A program made the translations under genes and the position numbers. The notes under the pieces are model-generated. The model worked only from the letters and a program-made list of their open reading frames with translations. It was not told where the DNA came from and searched no databases. 64,000 nt of DNA from Vampirovibrio chlorellavorus (GTDB lineage: Bacteria > Cyanobacteriota > Vampirovibrionia > Vampirovibrionales > Vampirovibrionaceae): assembly GCF_003149375.1 (NCBI RefSeq), contig NZ_QFWH01000003.1, forward strand, positions 124,001-188,000, in the 5' to 3' direction. Shown piece by piece: positions 38,027 to 46,036 of the stretch. Numbering within the stretch: the stretch's first letter is position 1; each line of letters starts with the position of its first letter.

Positions 38027-38161
38027 AAGGGAAAGGGTTCCTGTGGCGCAAAGCTGAACTTGAAACTTCCGGTTACACGGTTTGATGGGTGGTTGTAGCC
38101 GCCTGTCTGGCTGGGAGCATCCAGCGGACTGACAAGCGGCTACAAGTCAGAAACGCTTTAT

Positions 38162-38398
38162 TTAGCCGCCGAACTTCTGGAACAGCAGGAAAAAGGTTAC
38201 GAAACCGAACAAACCCAGCAATTCCACAACACCCAGGGTGATGAAATATTGGGTGGTGATGTTGCCCTGAACTTCGGGTTGACGGGCAACGCTGTTGAAG
38301 AAGGCGGCGGTCATCAAACTGATACCGATGGCGGGGCCAATGGCGGCGATCCCAACGGCGAGGGCACCAGCTAATAACGCGACTGCTGCTGTTTCCAT
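38162..38398 (-). CDS. atpE: ATP synthase subunit c
   Basis: A 78-residue proteolipid of two helices joined by the polar ARQPE loop (residues 38-42). The ion-binding glutamate is E59 in ITLGVVELLGLFGF. The glutamine and serine/threonine partners needed for sodium binding are absent (IGPAIGISL in helix 1, leucine after E59), so proton use is expected. The glycine-rich face of helix 1 is less regular than in standard cyanobacterial c subunits, and the protein is clearly divergent from them. Confidence 0.95.
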   Translation of the reverse strand: METAAVALLAGALAVGIAAIGPAIGISLMTAAFFNSVARQPEVQGNITTQYFITLGVVELLGLFGFVTFFLLFQKFGG

Positions 38399-38479
38399 TA
38401 TTTAGAGTCTCCTTTATCTATCAGGGGGAATAATACAAACCAAAATCAAGTGTTGTGGAATCGGGGAACGAAACCGGCT

Positions 38480-39172
38480 CTAGTGATGGTCCTCCGACAA
38501 GAGGCTGATGTAAACCGAACTGAGGATGGCGAAGATGTATGCCTGAACCACGGCCACAAACAGCTCCAGGAAGATGACAAAGCTGGGCAGTACGTAGGGC
38601 GTGACTCCCAGCGCGATGCCCGACAGGATCTCTCCAACCAGAATGTTGAAATAGAGTCGGACCAGCAAGGAGCCGGGACGGGTCACATCTTCTAAAATGT
38701 TCATGGGCAGGAAGAATAAACCGATGTACCACGGGTCTGGAGAGATGTAGTGCTTGAAGTAGCGGGGGCCCTTCTTGAAAAGCCCGTAACCGAAGTACAT
38801 CAGTACGGTACAAATGGCCAGGGCGGATGTGGTATTGATATCGGCAGTGGCGGCCTTCAGTTCGCCCGCCGGGATGTGGAACAGCCGCAGGGGCAGCTGG
38901 CCCATCAGGTTTGCCGTCATAATGAACAGAAAGAGGGAGCCCACAAAGTACAGGAAACCATCGCCTCGCTTACCGGCGGTGGCCATGGTAATGCCCCGGC
39001 AAATATCGTAGAACCCTTCGCCCACTACTTGCAGCTTACCGGGAACCACACTCAAGTTGCGGGTGGACAGCCAGGCAGCCGACAAAACCACCGCCATACC
39101 CAACCAAACCATGATCAGGGTGTTGAGGTTGACTGATTGACCAGCGAGTTGAATGACCCATTCGTGTTCCAT
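38480..39172 (-). CDS. atpB: ATP synthase subunit a
   Basis: A 230-residue membrane stator with five or six helices. The essential arginine lies in GSLLVRLYFNILVGEIL, where most homologues have SLSFRLFGNI. LELFVAVVQAYIFAILSSVYI is the conserved last helix. It forms the proton half-channels beside the c ring. The motif is slightly altered (VRLYFNI instead of FRLFGNI), which with the divergent c subunit suggests co-evolution. Confidence 0.95.
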   Translation of the reverse strand: MEHEWVIQLAGQSVNLNTLIMVWLGMAVVLSAAWLSTRNLSVVPGKLQVVGEGFYDICRGITMATAGKRGDGFLYFVGSLFLFIMTANLMGQLPLRLFHIPAGELKAATADINTTSALAICTVLMYFGYGLFKKGPRYFKHYISPDPWYIGLFFLPMNILEDVTRPGSLLVRLYFNILVGEILSGIALGVTPYVLPSFVIFLELFVAVVQAYIFAILSSVYISLLSEDHH

Positions 39173-39382
39173 GACAATCCTTTAATACCTTTAAACTGAT
39201 TTAAAAGAAGCTGACGCAAATCGTGGTTTCTGCGCAGACCCGGTAAAGAACCGGGCAGACAGAAGCGCTTGGGGCTGTTTTGTGAATCCTACCGTATTCC
39301 TGTCCGTTTTTGTGAATGCCTACCGTCCTGACGAGCGTTTTTTCAAGCCTGACCAGCGTTTTCAAGAGGCTACCAGAAGCGG

Positions 39383-39835
39383 TTATGAAGGCGTTTCAGC
39401 GGAAATGTCTTCTGCCTTTACCAATGCCTTGCCAAATAATGCCCATAGTGCCTGAATTGCGCAATCCACGGTAAGAATCACTTTGTAACTTAAAAATCCG
39501 CCAATGACAATAGCAAGATCGTTGGCCTTGCCGTGAGATACCTGAACCAGTGCGTAGGCGAATAAACAGGCTCGAATGGTTGAAAACGCCATCTGGATGC
39601 CTTTTTTGGGGTTTTCGGCGTTGAAGGTCAGGCTCCACAGGTAGCCAAGGCCAAGCAGCATTCCGGTTGAGCCCAGCTTCAGCCACTGTGGGTAAAACAA
39701 GGTCAAAGCAAGCAGCAACACGGCGTTCAGGGTTAAAGTGCCAAGCCAAAGCCTTTTTTTCATCGCCAAAAAAGGTTTGCTGATTACCTCAGCGCTCGGA
39801 GGGGGGAGATTTGGGGTCGTGGGTCGGGTCATCAC
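39383..39835 (-). CDS. atpI: ATP synthase subunit I (AtpI)
   Basis: A 150-residue membrane protein with four helices (WLGTLTLNAVLLLALTLFYP, GMLLGLGYLWSLTF and others), including the basic NPKKGIQMAF loop. AtpI helps assemble the c ring. The frame starts inside the AtpZ gene (47-nt overlap). A start at M25 (39763) would place it 26 bp after the AtpZ stop, and neither has a strong Shine-Dalgarno site. Confidence 0.8.
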   Translation of the reverse strand: MMTRPTTPNLPPPSAEVISKPFLAMKKRLWLGTLTLNAVLLLALTLFYPQWLKLGSTGMLLGLGYLWSLTFNAENPKKGIQMAFSTIRACLFAYALVQVSHGKANDLAIVIGGFLSYKVILTVDCAIQALWALFGKALVKAEDISAETPS

Positions 39836-40307
39836 GGTTCAGTTCTGTGTCCAGGTTGGGTGGAAGGTCGTCATTCTCTTCGGGAGGGGCGTTCTCGAGT
39901 TTCTGGTACAATTCATGCAGGGCATTCAGTGTGGTGTTGGCCCTGGCGGGAGGCGGACTGCTTGACTGGCCTGTCTTTTCTGGTTGGTGCTGTGGATCAA
40001 TCGTCTTGGGGGTGTCATCCGCTTCCGTGTGGGAGGACAGATTCGGTTCCGCCCTGGGTGCCTGCGTTTTTCTCAAGGATTGCGGCGGGGGGGACGGGGT
40101 GGCGGACTTCTTCCGGGTTGGCCAGCGCTCTTTTTGCAGGGCTTGTTCGGCCAGGCTGCGCTTGTACAGGATGCGAATGCCCATAACCATGCCCAGGATG
40201 CCTAGTAAAACTGTCCACAGCGGAGAGATGCCATAGGTGCGGGTTAGCCAATTTCCCAGCAGAAGGCCACCAAGAATGGGTAGGATGAGCTGGATGGCGT
40301 ATTCCAT
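39789..40307 (-). CDS. atpZ: AtpZ-like ATP synthase gene 1 protein with a long tail
   Basis: A 172-residue protein, first gene of the operon. Residues 1-50 (ILPILGGLLLGNWLTRTYG, then LWTVLLGILGMVMGIRILYK) form the two-helix AtpZ/ATPase_gene1 domain, associated with assembly or magnesium/calcium transport for the enzyme. The remaining 120 residues are polar, rich in P, S, T and Q, and are not typical of AtpZ. The promoter must lie in the 300-bp divergent region to yajQ, but I could not assign it safely. Confidence 0.8.
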   Translation of the reverse strand: MEYAIQLILPILGGLLLGNWLTRTYGISPLWTVLLGILGMVMGIRILYKRSLAEQALQKERWPTRKKSATPSPPPQSLRKTQAPRAEPNLSSHTEADDTPKTIDPQHQPEKTGQSSSPPPARANTTLNALHELYQKLENAPPEENDDLPPNLDTELNRDDPTHDPKSPPSER

Positions 40308-40606
40308 GGTGTGTTTGACCTTGCACGTTCCGGGTGGTGGGCGCCGCTGACTTTAAAGCTGCGGAGGCGTATTGTTGCGGGTATTTTTGGTCTACAATCA
40401 GTCAATGTAATACAAACCGTTTGGCTTGTAAAAATGCTCGTCGCTTTGGCTGATTACCGAAGCCAATATGGCAGTCGGCCTGATTGCCGCCTGATAGTGC
40501 ATTCTAGCTTGTGCAATCTCTTGTGGCATCTGATCGGATCGCGCGTCGGGCATGGATTGATTTTTGTTTTTTGTTTTGAGTGACCTTTGGAAAGGAGCCT
40601 GCCAAT

Positions 40607-41107
40607 ATGGCCAAGGATGCCAGCTTTGATATTGTTTCCGAATTCGATCAGCAGGAGTTGGTGAACGCGCTGGATCAAACCCGCCGGGAAATCGCTTCCC
40701 GCTTTGACCTGAAAGATTCCGGCAGCGATGTGGAGATGGAAGAGGGCAAGAAAATCGTGGTGACCACCACGGATGAATTCCGGGCCCAGAATATCTATGA
40801 TATTTTAGAAGCCAAAGTGGTTAAGCGGGGTCTGAGTCCCTTGATTCTGGATCGTCAGGAGCCGGAAGCCGCTTTGGGCGGGAAAGTCCGTCAGGTCATC
40901 AACCTGAAGCAGGGCATTGAAACCGATATGGCCAAGAAAATCGTGGCCCATATCAAGGAAGCCAAGCTGAAAGTGCAGGCCAGCATTCAGGGCGATCAGG
41001 TGCGGGTGACCGGCAAAAGTCGAGATGATCTGCAAGAGGTTATCAAGCACGTGCGAGAGTTCGGCGATCGCCAGAGCATGCCCCTGCAGTTTACCAACTA
41101 TCGCTAG
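40607..41107 (+). CDS. yajQ: YajQ family nucleotide-binding protein
   Basis: A 166-residue protein of the YajQ/UPF0234 family, with two ferredoxin-like halves. ASFDIVSEFDQQELVNALDQ, RREIASRFDLKDS and the C-terminal FGDRQSMPLQFTNYR are diagnostic. Some members bind cyclic di-GMP and act as effectors, and others bind nucleic acids. ATG 40607 is preceded by AAAGGAG at 9 nt. It is divergent from the ATP synthase operon. The coding region contains the palindrome GCGATCGC. Confidence 0.95.
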   Translation: MAKDASFDIVSEFDQQELVNALDQTRREIASRFDLKDSGSDVEMEEGKKIVVTTTDEFRAQNIYDILEAKVVKRGLSPLILDRQEPEAALGGKVRQVINLKQGIETDMAKKIVAHIKEAKLKVQASIQGDQVRVTGKSRDDLQEVIKHVREFGDRQSMPLQFTNYR

Positions 41108-41172
41108 GGGCAGGCTTGGCCCGTTTCTCCCTCTTATTCTCCGGTCTTGGCTCCTCTGGATTTTGTTTTGCC

Positions 41173-41216
41173 TCCAAAAAGAAAAGCCGTCCAGCCGTTT
41201 GGCTAAACTGGACAGC
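41173..41216 (-). terminator. Terminator downstream of the 52-residue protein gene
   Basis: On the minus strand GCTGTCCAG and CTGGACGGC form a stem followed by TTTTCTTTTT. The only codirectional gene upstream is the small gene at 41350-41508, so it supports transcription of that gene. Confidence 0.75.
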
Positions 41217-41349
41217 GGGGTAGTACGGAATTGGTAGGAAGGAATAAAGACAGGAGAGAGTGTTGTGTTTAAATTTTGACTGCGCCACAAGGGCTGGCTG
41301 AATTTGAGTGCTAAATGAGCCCTAGGGAATGACTGTTCAGGCAAAGCGG

Positions 41350-41508
41350 TCAGGCATAAATACCCATAAACCAGATAGTACCGGTGACAAACAGCCCGGC
41401 CAGTGATAGTTTGCCCAGATTCAGGGCCAAATCCTGCCAGGCGTGCAGGGTGCCGATGGGCTGCGAATTTGAGGCTGGTGTTTGATAGTGGGTTTTAAAT
41501 TGCAGCAT
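41350..41508 (-). CDS. Small single-pass membrane protein, 52 residues
   Basis: An ATG-to-stop frame of 53 codons beginning MLQFKTHYQTPASNSQPI and ending in a hydrophobic helix (LSLAGLFVTGTIWFMGIYA). A GGGA sequence lies upstream of the ATG and a terminator lies 130 bp downstream. No family was recognised. Its tail-anchored layout, with the helix at the C-terminus, is common in small regulators of membrane complexes. Confidence 0.45.
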   Translation of the reverse strand: MLQFKTHYQTPASNSQPIGTLHAWQDLALNLGKLSLAGLFVTGTIWFMGIYA

Positions 41509-41969
41509 GATAAAATTCCCGTAAGTAAGACACTGCCTGACTGGCAGCAGTAACAGGATGGCGTATTGCTCTTTGCTTAAGGTCTGGATCCGTACCGAAC
41601 GGTCAGCCTTGGGCCGGGTTGGCTTTTATAGCGTGGCGTCCAGCGGAATTCTCAACAAACGCCGTACTTTTCCAGCACCCTGATTGTGACTTTCTTGTTG
41701 ATTAATGACGGTCAGGTTTGAGTTTGTTCCCAATTCGCTCAAAGCGGCATCACAGAAGGAGGAAAACGCAGTGGCCCTGGGGGAGTCGGCTCTGCAATCC
41801 GGCAGGTCAACTCGTGCGAATCTTTTGTTTTTAGTATCCTGTTGTATGTATTCGGTTATATCGAGACACGTGTCTCGAAACACGGACCTCCCTTTTCCTA
41901 GGATTTTCTACTCCAATCTTTGTTTTAAAGTTCTTTTTTAATGCCCAATATAAGCACGGTGGATAACGC
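41509..41969. other. Gene-free stretch upstream of rimO
   Basis: About 460 bp between divergent genes. The only longer plus-strand frame (41705-41941) lacks a ribosome-binding site and similarity. It contains an 18-bp palindrome (separate entry) close to rimO. Confidence 0.5.
41861..41878. promoter_or_regulatory. 18-bp perfect palindrome, operator-like
   Basis: TCGAGACAC-GTGTCTCGA is a perfect palindrome without a spacer. It lies about 90 bp before rimO and follows AT-rich promoter-like sequence (TTGTTT and TATGTA/TTATAT), so it could overlap a transcription start. Length and symmetry fit a TetR-type operator. Confidence 0.65.
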
Positions 41970-43334
41970 ATGACTCCTCCCTCCCTCACCTCAGACGCTC
42001 CCACGACCGAAATCCCTCAGGCCGGTAGCTGCGGCAAGAAAAAAGTGGGCTTTGTCCATTTAGGCTGCCCTAAAAATCTGGTGGATACCGAAACCATGCT
42101 GGGCATTCTGGATAAAGACCAGCACCAGATTGTGGCCAGCGAGGAAGAGGCGGACATTGTGCTGGTCAACACCTGCGCTTTCATCGACTCCGCCCAGAAA
42201 GAGTCGGTCAGCGTGCTGGCCAATCTGGCCGAGCAGGGCAAGGAGCTGTTGATCACCGGCTGTCTGGCCCAGAAGTTTCAGGGCGAGCTGCTGGATTTGT
42301 TCCCGGAAGCCAAGGCCGTGGTGGGCATCAACAACGTGGCCGAGATTGGCGACGTGATGAAGCGGGTGGAAAGTGGCGAGCGGGTGCTGGCCATGCAGCA
42401 GGATCCCACCTATATATTGGAAGAAGACACCGTGCGGCGGCACATTACGGTGGGTTCCTACACCTATCTTAAAATCGCCGAGGGCTGCGATTACAAATGC
42501 TCCTTCTGTATTATCCCCAGCATGCGGGGCGCTTTCCGCAGCCGCAGTGTGGAAAACATTGTGGAAAACGCCCGGGAAATGGCCCAGCGGGGCGTCACCG
42601 AAATCATTCTGGTGGGGCAGGACACTACCAGCTACGGCAAGGACATCGGTTCCAGTCTGCCTGCCCTGCTGCGGGCCCTGAACGAGGTGGAAGAGATCGA
42701 GTGGATTCGCTTTATGTACGCTTATCCCAATCTGGTCTCCGATGAACTGCTGGAAACCATTAACGACTGTGACAAAGTGGTGAAGTATCTGGATTGCCCC
42801 TTGCAGCACAGTCACCCAGACGTGTTAAAGCGCATGCGCCGCCCGGTGACCGATCTGGTGGAGTTTGCCGCGCGGGCTCGGGCCAAGATCAAGAACGTCA
42901 AGCTGCGCACCTCCTTTATTGTGGGCTTCCCCGGCGAGACGGAAGAGCATTACCAGCACCTGAAAGAAATCATTGAGCAGGTGCAGTGGGATCGCCTCGG
43001 TGTGTTTGAGTATTCCGACGTGGATACCGCCCACAGCAAGACGCTGGACGGTAAGGTCAAGAAGAGTGTGATCAAGCAGCGTCGTAACGAGCTGATGGCC
43101 TTGCAGCAGCAGATCGCCTTCGCCAAAAATCAGGAAATGATTGGGCAAACCGTGGATGTGTTGATCGACATGGTCAACCAGTACGGCACTCTGATTGGGC
43201 GCACCCAGTGGGACGCCCCGGAGGTGGATAATACCGTGCAGGTCAAGGGGCAGGCCGTCCCGGGTGAGATTGTGAAGGTCAAAATCACCCATGTCACCCC
43301 CTACGATTTGAAGGGCATTATCGCCGCCGAGTAG
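41970..43334 (+). CDS. rimO: Ribosomal protein S12 methylthiotransferase
   Basis: A 454-residue radical-SAM enzyme that adds a methylthio group to an aspartate of S12. The N-terminal domain has KVGFVHLGCPKNLVDTE, ADIVLVNTCAFIDSA and LITGCLAQKF with the three auxiliary-cluster cysteines. The radical-SAM motif is CDYKCSFC, and a C-terminal TRAM domain follows (about residues 385-450). The LGCPKNLVD sequence separates RimO from MiaB. ATG 41970 gives a normal length. Confidence 0.97.
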   Translation: MTPPSLTSDAPTTEIPQAGSCGKKKVGFVHLGCPKNLVDTETMLGILDKDQHQIVASEEEADIVLVNTCAFIDSAQKESVSVLANLAEQGKELLITGCLAQKFQGELLDLFPEAKAVVGINNVAEIGDVMKRVESGERVLAMQQDPTYILEEDTVRRHITVGSYTYLKIAEGCDYKCSFCIIPSMRGAFRSRSVENIVENAREMAQRGVTEIILVGQDTTSYGKDIGSSLPALLRALNEVEEIEWIRFMYAYPNLVSDELLETINDCDKVVKYLDCPLQHSHPDVLKRMRRPVTDLVEFAARARAKIKNVKLRTSFIVGFPGETEEHYQHLKEIIEQVQWDRLGVFEYSDVDTAHSKTLDGKVKKSVIKQRRNELMALQQQIAFAKNQEMIGQTVDVLIDMVNQYGTLIGRTQWDAPEVDNTVQVKGQAVPGEIVKVKITHVTPYDLKGIIAAE

Positions 43335-43631
43335 CCGGGCTATTTACGTTTCCCGGCGTTGGGCAGGGTCTGCCCGCATTGGGCTGCCCAAACTGGAAAT
43401 GGCTTTTTTGCCATCTGGTGCGGTGGTGTGCTTGGGCCCTGATGGAATTGGCGCCATGATGGGATTCAATCTTGTGTAACGTTGTGCTTCAACTTTCGCG
43501 TGACGACAGGGCCGGAAGGCTAATATAATAAAGTTGTGTCTGTCGTAGTCTGGTGTATTGCTCGTATTTTTCAGCAACACCAGCCACACGCCGCAAAGCC
43601 GAACCCAAGCGCTATCCGGGGCAATATCCGC

Positions 43632-44021
43632 ATGAGAGAGCAATCCAGGCCCATGATTATTCAGGGAAATTTTAAACCGGCCAGAAGTGGCTGGCTGCTC
43701 AGGATGTCCAGCCGGGTACTGTCCCTGTTTCTGGGGGTTTTGGTCATTGGGGCCCTTGGCTCCTATGGGATCAAGGTGCAGTTTGAGGACTCGATCAACA
43801 AGCTGGCCAAGCACACCCGGGATATGAACGAACAGAACAAGGAATTGCAGGTCAAGCTGAACCACATCCGTTCCTACAAGAACGTGGAAGCGGCTGCGGC
43901 CCGGGTACCCCATCTGCACATGCCGGAAACGGTGATTGATGTGCCGCCATCGGCAACGGTGATTCAGTTGCCCGCTCTGCCCCCTGTCAAGCAGGAGTTT
44001 CCACGTGTCTACGGGTACTAG
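43632..44021 (+). CDS. FtsL-like septal membrane protein
   Basis: A 129-residue bitopic protein: a short basic cytoplasmic N-terminus, one membrane helix (VLSLFLGVLVIGALGSYGI, about residues 28-46), then a coiled-coil (EDSINKLAKHTRDMNEQNKE) and a proline-rich end. Size, topology and its place directly before FtsI match FtsL, which joins FtsB and FtsQ to activate septal wall synthesis. FtsL is poorly conserved, so position is much of the evidence. Starts at 43632 and 43653 are both possible. It overlaps the next gene by 17 nt. Confidence 0.65.
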   Translation: MREQSRPMIIQGNFKPARSGWLLRMSSRVLSLFLGVLVIGALGSYGIKVQFEDSINKLAKHTRDMNEQNKELQVKLNHIRSYKNVEAAAARVPHLHMPETVIDVPPSATVIQLPALPPVKQEFPRVYGY

Positions 44022-45951
44022 GGACGGTTACCGCCAGCGACAACGGCAGCATTTGCAGCAGCGACGCACGTCATCGCCGCCGCGTCCTCCCCGTGAGCCC
44101 CGGTCCCGGGATACTTTTTCTCCCAAGCGCTTCCGCATTTTATTGCTGATTCTGGGCTTTATCCTGATGGCCATGATCGGCAAACTGTTCTACATCCAGC
44201 TGATTGACGCCAATCACCTGAAGAAGAAGGCGCAGCTATCACGCAATCAGGCCCTCACCCTGTTCAATCGGGGGCGTATCGTGGATCGGGGCGGTATGGT
44301 GCTGGCGCAGGACACGGTTCTCTACGATTTGTTCGTGCATCCCAAGTATTTTTTCAAGATGCCGGTGGCGCAAATTGCCACAGCATTGGCTCCGGTGCTG
44401 GAGATGGATGAGACAAAGCTGCTGGAAAAACTTTCGGAGCCTTACACCACGATCGGGGTGAAAAAGAACCTGACCAAGCCCCAAATGGAAGCCATTCTGG
44501 CCGTGCGAACCCCCGTGGTGGCCCAGGACCCCAAGACTAAAAAGTTGATTCTGGATGACAATGGCCGTCCGGTGGTGCGTCAGGTGCGCTTGCCGGGTCT
44601 GGATTTTGTGAAAAAGAACGTGCGGAACTACCCGCAGGGCAATCTGGCGGCTCACGTGCTGGGTTACGTGAATGATGAGGCCCAGGTCAGCTCCGGGGTG
44701 GAGTCTTCCGCCGCTAAAATCCTCAAGAAAAAGCCCACTGACCTGAACAATACCTATCTGGACGGTCGGGGCAACGTGGTGGACCTGGGCAAGCTGGATC
44801 CCAAAAATCTGGTGACCTTGCCCAAGGCGCAGGACGTGCAATTGACCATTGACGCCCGTCTGCAATACGTGGCCGAGCGGGAACTGGCCGCTGGTTTGGC
44901 CCGTAGCCACGCCAAGCGGGGCACGGTCATTATGATGGATCCCCGCACCGGGGAGCTACTGGCCTTTGCCGTATTGCCCACTTACTCGCCGGATCGTTTC
45001 TACAAGGCTTCCGCTGAGGAATTGAAAAACTGGGCCATTACCGATGTGTATCCCCCCGGCTCCACGTTCAAGATTTTGACGGTGGCTTCCGGTCTGGAGC
45101 TGGGGAAAATCAGCCGGGACAGTCGTATTCTGGACACGGGCAAGATGAAAGTGGGTGGCTGGACCATTCAGAACTACGATTACGGCAAGCATGGCGCTCC
45201 CGGCATGATTGACCTGACTTACCTTCTGATGCACTCCAGCAATATCGCCAGCGCCAAAATCTCCCTGATGCTACCCGCTCAGCAGCATCATGCGATGCTG
45301 AAACTGATGGGGATTGGCTCCAGAACCGGCATTGATATTCCCGGCGAGTCGGCAGGGATTATTCTACCGCCCAAGTCCTGGGATGAATCCACGCATGCTT
45401 CCATTGGCTACGGCTACGGCATGGCGGCCACCCCCCTACAGATTGCGTCCGCGGTGGCGGCGATTGCCAACGGGGGGATCTGGAACTCTCCGCATGTTAT
45501 GAAAGGCTCACCGGTCACCCATCGACGTATTTTCAGTGAAAAAACCTGTGCCGATATGCGCTACCTGCTGACCCGCAGTATTCAGGACGCCAAAACCTCC
45601 ACCGTGCGGGTGGATGGCGTGGAAGTGGCCGGAAAAACCGGAACCTCTCGTAAGCCCCGAGCCGAAGGCGTTGGCTACAGCCCCGATGTGTACACCTCCT
45701 TTGTGGGCTTTTTTCCGGCCAAAAGTCCCAAGGTGCTGATTATGGTGGTGGTGGACAGCCCGCAGATGGCTGAATCCTGGGGGAGTACCGTGGCTGGGCC
45801 CATTTTTCGCAATATCGCTCAGGAAACGGTCAGCTATTTGGGCCTGAATGCTGCTAAAATAGCACGTACAAGCGTTGCTTCTACCAGCGGATTGGGGGGT
45901 GTTCACTCGATGGCCGGGGTTCCGGTGCCCGCATCGACGCACACCCACTGA
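44005..45951 (+). CDS. ftsI: Septal peptidoglycan transpeptidase (FtsI/PBP2B type)
   Basis: A 648-residue class B penicillin-binding protein. A basic proline/arginine-rich cytoplasmic tail (residues 1-40) precedes the membrane helix (ILLLILGFILMAMIG). The catalytic triad motifs are STFK at S353, SSN at 411-413 and KTGTS at K544. It cross-links peptidoglycan at the division site. It starts at GTG 44005 with CAGGAG eight bases upstream, inside the FtsL-like gene. The neighbouring mur genes support FtsI over the elongation PBP2. Confidence 0.93.
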   Translation: MSTGTRDGYRQRQRQHLQQRRTSSPPRPPREPRSRDTFSPKRFRILLLILGFILMAMIGKLFYIQLIDANHLKKKAQLSRNQALTLFNRGRIVDRGGMVLAQDTVLYDLFVHPKYFFKMPVAQIATALAPVLEMDETKLLEKLSEPYTTIGVKKNLTKPQMEAILAVRTPVVAQDPKTKKLILDDNGRPVVRQVRLPGLDFVKKNVRNYPQGNLAAHVLGYVNDEAQVSSGVESSAAKILKKKPTDLNNTYLDGRGNVVDLGKLDPKNLVTLPKAQDVQLTIDARLQYVAERELAAGLARSHAKRGTVIMMDPRTGELLAFAVLPTYSPDRFYKASAEELKNWAITDVYPPGSTFKILTVASGLELGKISRDSRILDTGKMKVGGWTIQNYDYGKHGAPGMIDLTYLLMHSSNIASAKISLMLPAQQHHAMLKLMGIGSRTGIDIPGESAGIILPPKSWDESTHASIGYGYGMAATPLQIASAVAAIANGGIWNSPHVMKGSPVTHRRIFSEKTCADMRYLLTRSIQDAKTSTVRVDGVEVAGKTGTSRKPRAEGVGYSPDVYTSFVGFFPAKSPKVLIMVVVDSPQMAESWGSTVAGPIFRNIAQETVSYLGLNAAKIARTSVASTSGLGGVHSMAGVPVPASTHTH

Positions 45952-46036
45952 TTTCAACCCCGGAAGGTTTCAATCGGCATTGCCACAGAACGCATGCCAC
46001 CAGAGTTACGGTTAACGCACTGAGAGACATAACGTG

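Noticed and set aside
38162-38398. Possible sodium-type ATP synthase
   Set aside because: The Q and S/T residues that bind sodium next to the c-ring glutamate are absent, so proton coupling is more likely.
41705-41941. 78-codon plus-strand frame before rimO
   Set aside because: No ribosome-binding site, no similarity, and it runs through the palindrome and likely promoter region.
43359-43391. Hairpin TTGGGCAG...CTGCCCAA after rimO as a terminator
   Set aside because: It forms a stem and overlaps alternative pairings, but no T-run follows directly, so I did not call it.
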